64,000 bases of DNA from Spiractinospora alimapuensis. Lineage in GTDB: Bacteria; Actinomycetota; Actinomycetes; Streptosporangiales; Streptosporangiaceae. The notes below the pieces were generated by a model. That model searched no databases and was not told the DNA's origin. It saw nothing but the letters and a program-made list of their open reading frames with translations. This document shows, one piece after another, positions 59,618 to 64,000 of this stretch. The stretch is from the NCBI RefSeq assembly GCF_018437505.1, contig NZ_CP072467.1, forward strand, positions 2,356,001-2,420,000. The letters run 5' to 3'. The position numbers and the translations under genes were made by a program. Position 1 is the first letter of the stretch. Every line of letters begins with the position of its first letter.

Positions 59618-59989
59618 TCACCCCACGGTTGTCGCCACCGCGACCGCCCACGCGATATAGACACCGTTGACCACCAGTCGCGCCGCCACACCCACCGGTC
59701 GGTCGAGCACGCTGGGGTGTTGTGGGGAGACCCGCCACAGGGCGTCCAGGTGGGAGGCCAGGTAGCCGGTGATGAGAGCCGCCGCGCCCCACGCCCCCAC
59801 CGCGCGGGTCTCCGTCCAGGCGACCAGGACGCCGAGCACGATCTCCACCAGGCCCGTGCCGAGGACGATCACGGTGGACCACGGCGCCCACCCGGGGACC
59901 AGGCCGCGGAAGTAGTCTCGGAGAACGAAGTGAGCGATGCCCACTCCGACCAGGAAGATCGCCAACACGGTCGCCGCAGTGGAGTGCAT
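59618..59989 (-). CDS. DoxX-like small membrane protein
   Basis: 123 residues with four predicted membrane helices (about 5-22, 38-57, 65-82, 100-120) and the DoxX-like pattern LVGVGIAHFVLRDYF and GLVEIVLGVLVAW. Members of this family have been tied to quinone, thiol or oxidative homeostasis, but no activity is assigned. The start codon lies in the palindrome CATGACGTCATG shared with the divergent AraC gene (see findings). No ribosome site is visible. Confidence 0.75.
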   Translation of the reverse strand: MHSTAATVLAIFLVGVGIAHFVLRDYFRGLVPGWAPWSTVIVLGTGLVEIVLGVLVAWTETRAVGAWGAAALITGYLASHLDALWRVSPQHPSVLDRPVGVAARLVVNGVYIAWAVAVATTVG

Positions 59990-59995
59990 GACGTC

Positions 59996-60853
59996 ATGGT
60001 CGACGAACGCAACGACTGGACGCTTGAACGGAACGATCGTCGGATCGTCTTCGCCTCAGGCGCCGATGCCACCGTGTTCGCGGAGTCCACCGCGTTCCGA
60101 GTCACGCGACATGCCCTTCCGGTGTGGAAGGTGGTCCTGCCGATCGGGGGCGACGTGGAGGTCGGCGGTAGGGGGCCCGCCGCGGCCGCCCCGGGGGTGG
60201 TGGTCCCCCCTGGGTTCGCACACGACTGCGGGACCGTGTCTCCCTACCTGGCCGTCTTCCTGGATCCGTGGCACCTCGCGCCGGACACCCGCACGCGCCT
60301 CCTCGACCGGCGTGTCGTGCGGCGCCTGCTGGCCGCCCTGGGGGACATTGGGGAGCACGGCCCCGAGGGGATCCTCGACCTCGCCGCGGTCCGGGCCGAA
60401 CTCGAGGCCGTCGCCGGGGTTGGCTCCGCGCCTGACCCCCGGGTGCGTCACGCGCTTCGCGCGGCGAGCCGTCCCGGGGCGGGTGGGAACCTCAGGTCTG
60501 TCGCGGCCGAGGTCGGTGTCTCCGCCCCTCGGCTGCGTGCGCTGGCGCGGGAGGGCGCGGGGGTCCCGCTTGTTCGGCTCCGGCGATGGGCACGGCTGCG
60601 GTCCGCGGTCGCGGCGTTGCCGGGTCGATCGATCGCCGAGGCGGCGGCGGAGGCCGGGTTCGCCGACCAGGCGCACTTCGCCCGCACCGCACGCGGCATG
60701 CTCGGACGGGCGCCGTCCTCGGTCCTCGCCGGGGCGGGGTTAGCGCGGGCGAACGCCGGGATCGATCTTTCTGACCCCCCAGCGTGTTCGGCCGAACACC
60801 GATGCGAGAGGATCCCCGGGTTTGGATTTCCGATCATCGAGGACTGGTCATGA
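59996..60853 (+). CDS. AraC-family regulator
   Basis: 285 residues. N-terminal cupin-like sensing half (VWKVVLPIGGDVEV, VVVPPGFAHDCG) and a C-terminal AraC double HTH with NLRSVAAEVGVSAPRLRALA and SIAEAAAEAGFADQAHFART then RGMLGRAPS. Its likely target is the divergent DoxX gene. ATG 59996 is the nearest start; GGAG is 11 bases upstream, and GTG 59984 would overlap the DoxX start. The stop overlaps the lipoprotein start (ATGA). Confidence 0.82.
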   Translation: MVDERNDWTLERNDRRIVFASGADATVFAESTAFRVTRHALPVWKVVLPIGGDVEVGGRGPAAAAPGVVVPPGFAHDCGTVSPYLAVFLDPWHLAPDTRTRLLDRRVVRRLLAALGDIGEHGPEGILDLAAVRAELEAVAGVGSAPDPRVRHALRAASRPGAGGNLRSVAAEVGVSAPRLRALAREGAGVPLVRLRRWARLRSAVAALPGRSIAEAAAEAGFADQAHFARTARGMLGRAPSSVLAGAGLARANAGIDLSDPPACSAEHRCERIPGFGFPIIEDWS

Positions 60854-61317
60854 AGCGCCCGCTTTTCCTGAGGACCGCCCTGAGTGTCGCCCTGCTGAGC
60901 GTCATCGCCGCCTGTGGCACTTCGGACCCGGAGGACACCGAGAGTTCCGAGCCGGACGAGCAGGAAACCGCGGTGGAGGAGACGCCGGAGCCCGAACCGG
61001 AGGAGCGGGACACCCCGGAGGAGACCGAGGCTGACGGCGCCAACCCCGAGGTCGCGGCGCTGGAGGGTACGTGGTCGGGGCCGAAGAACGAGGATGGTTC
61101 GGACGCCAGTCTCACGTTCCAGCCGAACGGGGCCGCGACGCTGGACTCGGGTGGCTTCGTCTGCAACGGCGAAGTGGACCCGGTGGATGGCAGCACCTTC
61201 GTCCTGACGATGTCGGAGTGCATGATCCCGCTGCCATCGGTCCAGTTGGAGATGGCCGACGACGGGGAGTCCTTCGTCGACGACGACGGCAGTGAGTGGT
61301 TCCGCGAGGAGTCCTAG
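60850..61317 (+). CDS. Acidic secreted lipoprotein of unknown function
   Basis: 155 residues. MKRPLFLRTALSVALLSVIAAC is a classical lipoprotein signal with lipobox VIAAC (Cys22). A Glu/Asp/Pro-rich linker (about 25-72) leads to a small domain (EGTWSGPKNEDGSDASLTF ... GFVCNGEV ... MSECMIPLPS) with two Cys that may form a disulfide. No named family seen. Coupled by ATGA to the AraC gene, so the two are probably expressed together. Confidence 0.78.
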   Translation: MKRPLFLRTALSVALLSVIAACGTSDPEDTESSEPDEQETAVEETPEPEPEERDTPEETEADGANPEVAALEGTWSGPKNEDGSDASLTFQPNGAATLDSGGFVCNGEVDPVDGSTFVLTMSECMIPLPSVQLEMADDGESFVDDDGSEWFREES

Positions 61318-61338
61318 TAGGGGGTACCGCCTGGCGCC

Positions 61339-62004
61339 TCAGTCCGGCATGCGTGCCATGAGGTAGCCGAACGGCAGTGACAGCCCGGGGCCGTCCGCGT
61401 CGACCCTGGGCTGGCTGACCAACTGCGCCTCCACCCGAAACCCCGCCTCGGAGAGCTGTTGGCCCAGGTGTTCGGGCCGCCAGCGTTGGTAGTCGAGGTC
61501 CAGGCTCCGACCGAACGCCTCGTCGAGGTGGAACGGCTGGTCGCCGACCTGGAAGGCGAGCACCACCATTCCGCCGGGAGCGAGCACTCGACGGAACTCC
61601 GCCCACACGGTGTCGAGGTCCGCCGGGGGCACGTGGATGAACGAGAACCAGGAGACGAGGCCGGCGAGCGCGCCGTCGGCGACGTCCAACGCCCGCAGGT
61701 CACCGACTTCGTAACGCACCTCGGGATGTTCACGCCGCGCCAGGGCGACCATCTCCGGCGAAAGGTCGATCCCGTAGGCGTCGAGGCCGAGCTCCAGGCG
61801 CAGCAAAGCGGTGACCTGGCCCGGGCCACACCCAGCGTCGACGACGAGCCCACCACCGGCCGCGCGGACCATCTCCGCGAAAGACCCGAGGAAGCCGCGC
61901 CCAAAGACCATCTCCCGCAGCTCGCCACGGAACAGGTCCGCGTACTCCTGCGCGACCGCGTCGTAGGACCGCCGGGTGGCCTCCAGGTACTCAGGTTCGC
62001 TCAT
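61339..62004 (-). CDS. Class I SAM-dependent methyltransferase
   Basis: 221 residues. Motif I VVDAGCGPGQVTALL near 54-68, motif II YGIDLSPEMVALAR, motif IV GLVSWFSFIHVPP and RVLAPGGMVVLAFQVGD. UbiE/COQ5-like small-molecule methyltransferase; substrate unknown. The ATG at 62004 has no clear ribosome site. Converges on the lipoprotein gene, and lies 30 bases downstream of the GbsR-type regulator on the same strand. Confidence 0.83.
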   Translation of the reverse strand: MSEPEYLEATRRSYDAVAQEYADLFRGELREMVFGRGFLGSFAEMVRAAGGGLVVDAGCGPGQVTALLRLELGLDAYGIDLSPEMVALARREHPEVRYEVGDLRALDVADGALAGLVSWFSFIHVPPADLDTVWAEFRRVLAPGGMVVLAFQVGDQPFHLDEAFGRSLDLDYQRWRPEHLGQQLSEAGFRVEAQLVSQPRVDADGPGLSLPFGYLMARMPD

Positions 62005-62034
62005 CCGCGCATGGTAGTCCTCGGCAGCCTCGGT

Positions 62035-62744
62035 TCACTCCGAGACCGTGCGGCGCCAGCGCTCCCTGGCGTGGGTTATCGTGCCGCGCACCATCCGCAT
62101 GAAGTACGCGAGGTCCATGAAGCGTGCGCCACGCACGGTGTCCGGGCCGAAGAGTTCGGCTCCCCGCAGCGCACCGTCCTCCCATGGGGCGAACAATGCC
62201 TCACGCCGCGTGAAAGTCTCCACCCAATCCCCACTGAACCGATAGATGTCCCGGCCTCCGACCCGGGTGCGGTGGAGCAAGCCGAACGCCTCCAGGTACC
62301 GGACCGCTTTTGACACCGATCCCGGACTGATCGAAAGCTCCGCACGAATTTCCCGCGCGGTCAACTCGCCCGTCTGGCTGGCGAGCAGAGCCGCGAACAC
62401 ACGGGCCGGCATTCGTGCCATCCCCGCCTGGGTCAGCATGGTCGCGAATCGTTCCGTGAAGCGTCGTATGTCCTGCGGGTGCGGATCCGTCAGTGCCACG
62501 GTGGAGGCGGGAGTGGCCTCCCGTGGCACGCCGCTCTGTGCGCGCCTCCTGCGTGCACGCTCACGCGTTGCCCGACCGGCGGCAGTGGCGGCGCCCCAGA
62601 GCGGCCACCGTTGCGGCCGACTTCTCGGCTCACCGTGGATGTGGGCTGGCCCAGCCGCTGGGCGATCACCGCATAGCTCTCTCTCCGGCCGAGCCCCTCG
62701 GCGATTTGCGCCCGCTCGGTGGCGGAGAGCCTCGCTCCCGGCAT
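62035..62744 (-). pseudogene. GbsR/MarR-type regulator with IS30-like HTH, split by one missing base
   Basis: The N-terminal helix-turn-helix (MPGARLSATERAQIAEGLGR, YAVIAQRLGQPTSTVSREV) reads from ATG 62744 in one frame to about 62600. The MarR/GbsR half (ATMLTQAGMARMPARVFAALL, LTAREIRAELSISPGSVSKA) continues in another frame to 62035. This two-part architecture is common in actinobacteria, and one added base near 62590-62610 gives 236 residues. It is divergent from the FAD monooxygenase, whose promoter region contains the palindrome TCATTGCAATGA. Frameshift or sequencing indel. Confidence 0.72.
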
Positions 62745-62757
62745 CACCAACACCCCG

Positions 62758-62800
62758 TTGCAATGAATACCACACACACCAACACGAGTCATTGCAATGA
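62758..62800. promoter_or_regulatory. Palindromic operator between regulator and FAD monooxygenase
   Basis: TCATTGCAATGA (62789-62800) is a perfect 12-base palindrome, and a second TTGCAATGA stands at 62758-62766, 32 bases away. Both lie upstream of the GbsR/MarR-type gene and of the divergent monooxygenase. Good candidate binding sites for that regulator. Confidence 0.55.
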
Positions 62801-62926
62801 AGGCCACAGATCAACCCTGCCTACTGGGCGCTCGCAATCGACACGGCTAGGAAACTCTTCAATTCTGCCGGGTACACCCTGAGAACAGTCATTCACCACT
62901 CTGGAAACAGGTTCTACGGTCAAGCC

Positions 62927-64000
62927 ATGGATCTCGACTCGTCAAACACCCCGGTGGTCATCATCGGCGCCGGCCCCGTGGGTCTGAGCCTCGCTCTCGG
63001 GCTCGCACACCACGGTGTCCACTCCGTTCTCCTCGAACGTCGCTCCGAGACGAGCGAACGTTCCAAAGCTCCAGCCCTACACACCCGGACACGGGAGATC
63101 CTGCGCCAGTGGGGAATCGCCGATGCCCTGGAACGCGAAGGGACACTGGTGGAAACCATGAACGTCCATTCCCCCGCGGGACGCCGCCAGTTGACACTGG
63201 ACTTCACCGAACTCGCCCACGAGGCGCTGGCGCCGGGCATTCTGTTCCTTGAACAGGCGGCGACCGAACGCATCCTGCTTGCGGCGGTACGAGCGAGCGG
63301 ATACTGCGACGTCCGATTCGGTGCGGAGGTAACCGCGCTGGAGAACGACGCCGACGCCGTACACATCAGCTACCGATCCGGCGATACGCAGCACCACCTC
63401 ACCGGCCGCTTCGGAGTTGGCTGCGACGGCGCGTCGAGCTTCGTGCGTTCATCGCTCGGTCTCTCATTCGACGGAGCGACGTTGCCGCTACGGGCGAGCC
63501 TTGCCGATGTTCGTGTGGACGACACCAGAGACACCCTTCCTTGGCCCCGCACGCACAACGGCTCGTCCGGAATCATCGGCGCACAGCGCCTCGCGCCACA
63601 CCTGTGGCGCATCGTGCGTGTGGAACCCGGTGCGGCGCGATCGGGTACACCCGTCCCGGACGCGGAGGTTCGGTCCTGGGTGGACACAGTGCTCGGGGCG
63701 GGTTCCGCCACCGTTCTCTGGGCGAATCGGTTCCAGTTCAACCGCCGGACGAGTCACCGGTTTCGCGTGGGACGCGTCCTGCTGGCTGGCGACGCGGCGC
63801 ACGTCTTCCCCCCGGTGATGGGGCAGGGCATGAACTCCGGTATCCAGGACGTACACAATCTCGCTTGGAAACTCGCCGAGGCGCTGGACGGCGGGGATCA
63901 CGAGCTCCTCCTGGCGTCCTACGACGAGGAACGTCGGCACGCCATTGGGGCGGTGTCTCGCTACGTCGCCCAACAGACGCGTATCGGGGTTCGTGCGCCA
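62927..64000 (+). CDS. FAD-dependent aromatic monooxygenase, partial at window end
   Basis: 358 residues visible, with no stop before the window ends. PHBH-fold flavoprotein: GxGxxG in VVIIGAGPVGLSLALGLAHH, then LERR, DG motif GCDGASSFVRSSLG (near 165-178) and GD motif VLLAGDAAHVFPPVMGQGMN followed by IQDVHNLAWKL. This group hydroxylates phenolic or polyketide aromatics with NAD(P)H and O2, or modifies antibiotics such as rifamycin or tetracycline. It is divergent from the GbsR/MarR-type gene, which probably controls it. ATG 62927 is the first start after the operator region; no strong ribosome site. Confidence 0.85.
   Translation, partial: MDLDSSNTPVVIIGAGPVGLSLALGLAHHGVHSVLLERRSETSERSKAPALHTRTREILRQWGIADALEREGTLVETMNVHSPAGRRQLTLDFTELAHEALAPGILFLEQAATERILLAAVRASGYCDVRFGAEVTALENDADAVHISYRSGDTQHHLTGRFGVGCDGASSFVRSSLGLSFDGATLPLRASLADVRVDDTRDTLPWPRTHNGSSGIIGAQRLAPHLWRIVRVEPGAARSGTPVPDAEVRSWVDTVLGAGSATVLWANRFQFNRRTSHRFRVGRVLLAGDAAHVFPPVMGQGMNSGIQDVHNLAWKLAEALDGGDHELLLASYDEERRHAIGAVSRYVAQQTRIGVRAP

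Overview
The window reads as chromosomal DNA of a high-GC, mycothiol-using actinobacterium. It carries a WhiB protein, a SigR/RsrA pair, a close DasR homologue, and an XRE/DUF397/anti-sigma-like ATPase trio. The gene content and sequence style fit the Nocardiopsis/Streptomonospora group best. That placement is inference, since no rRNA is present. I see no insertion sequence, prophage or CRISPR array.

Layout. 1-23 kb: a block that recalls the Mycobacterium Rv3219-Rv3228 order (whiB1-type gene, pdtaS-type kinase, rsrA-sigR, rsgA-aroA, SRAP protein). It is interrupted by dasR, a TPP enzyme, two membrane HD-domain proteins, a TetR/heme oxygenase pair, a response regulator-PP2C/histidine kinase/response regulator module, a low-MW phosphatase with a fructosamine kinase, and the XRE/DUF397/ATPase trio. 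23-38 kb: housekeeping metabolism, namely glyA-gcvH-gcvT under a tandem glycine riboswitch, a type I DAHP synthase, thiC under a TPP riboswitch, purU, a CDP-alcohol phosphatidyltransferase and bcp, plus a candidate small RNA near 23.4 kb. 38.5-43.6 kb: a tRNA with a Leu UAG anticodon but a short variable loop, then a cobalamin riboswitch in front of nrdAB. 43.6-51 kb: accessory regulators and enzymes (orphan Phd-like antitoxin, MDR oxidoreductase, MerR, Nudix, UvrA-like ATPase divergent from a WYL regulator, PNPOx-like protein). 51-59.4 kb: a minus-strand catabolic cluster of SDR, TetR, HyuA, HyuB, zinc ribbon, acyl-CoA synthetase and a small protein. It resembles ATP-dependent ketone (acetone/acetophenone-type) carboxylase clusters. 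59.4-64 kb: DoxX, AraC, a lipoprotein, a methyltransferase, a GbsR/MarR-type regulator and a divergent FAD monooxygenase that runs off the window.

The most interesting points are these. (1) NrdB has Phe where class Ia enzymes have the radical Tyr, and its metal ligands fall at class Ic (Chlamydia-type) spacings, under a B12 riboswitch. (2) The HyuAB/CoA-ligase cluster. (3) A perfect SigR-type promoter drives sigR, with room for an N-terminally extended isoform. (4) A compact RNA candidate near 23.4 kb. (5) The short-variable-loop tRNA-Leu. (6) Five otherwise intact genes, and probably a sixth, are broken by exactly one base. This looks more like sequencing indels than decay and affects how those genes should be read.
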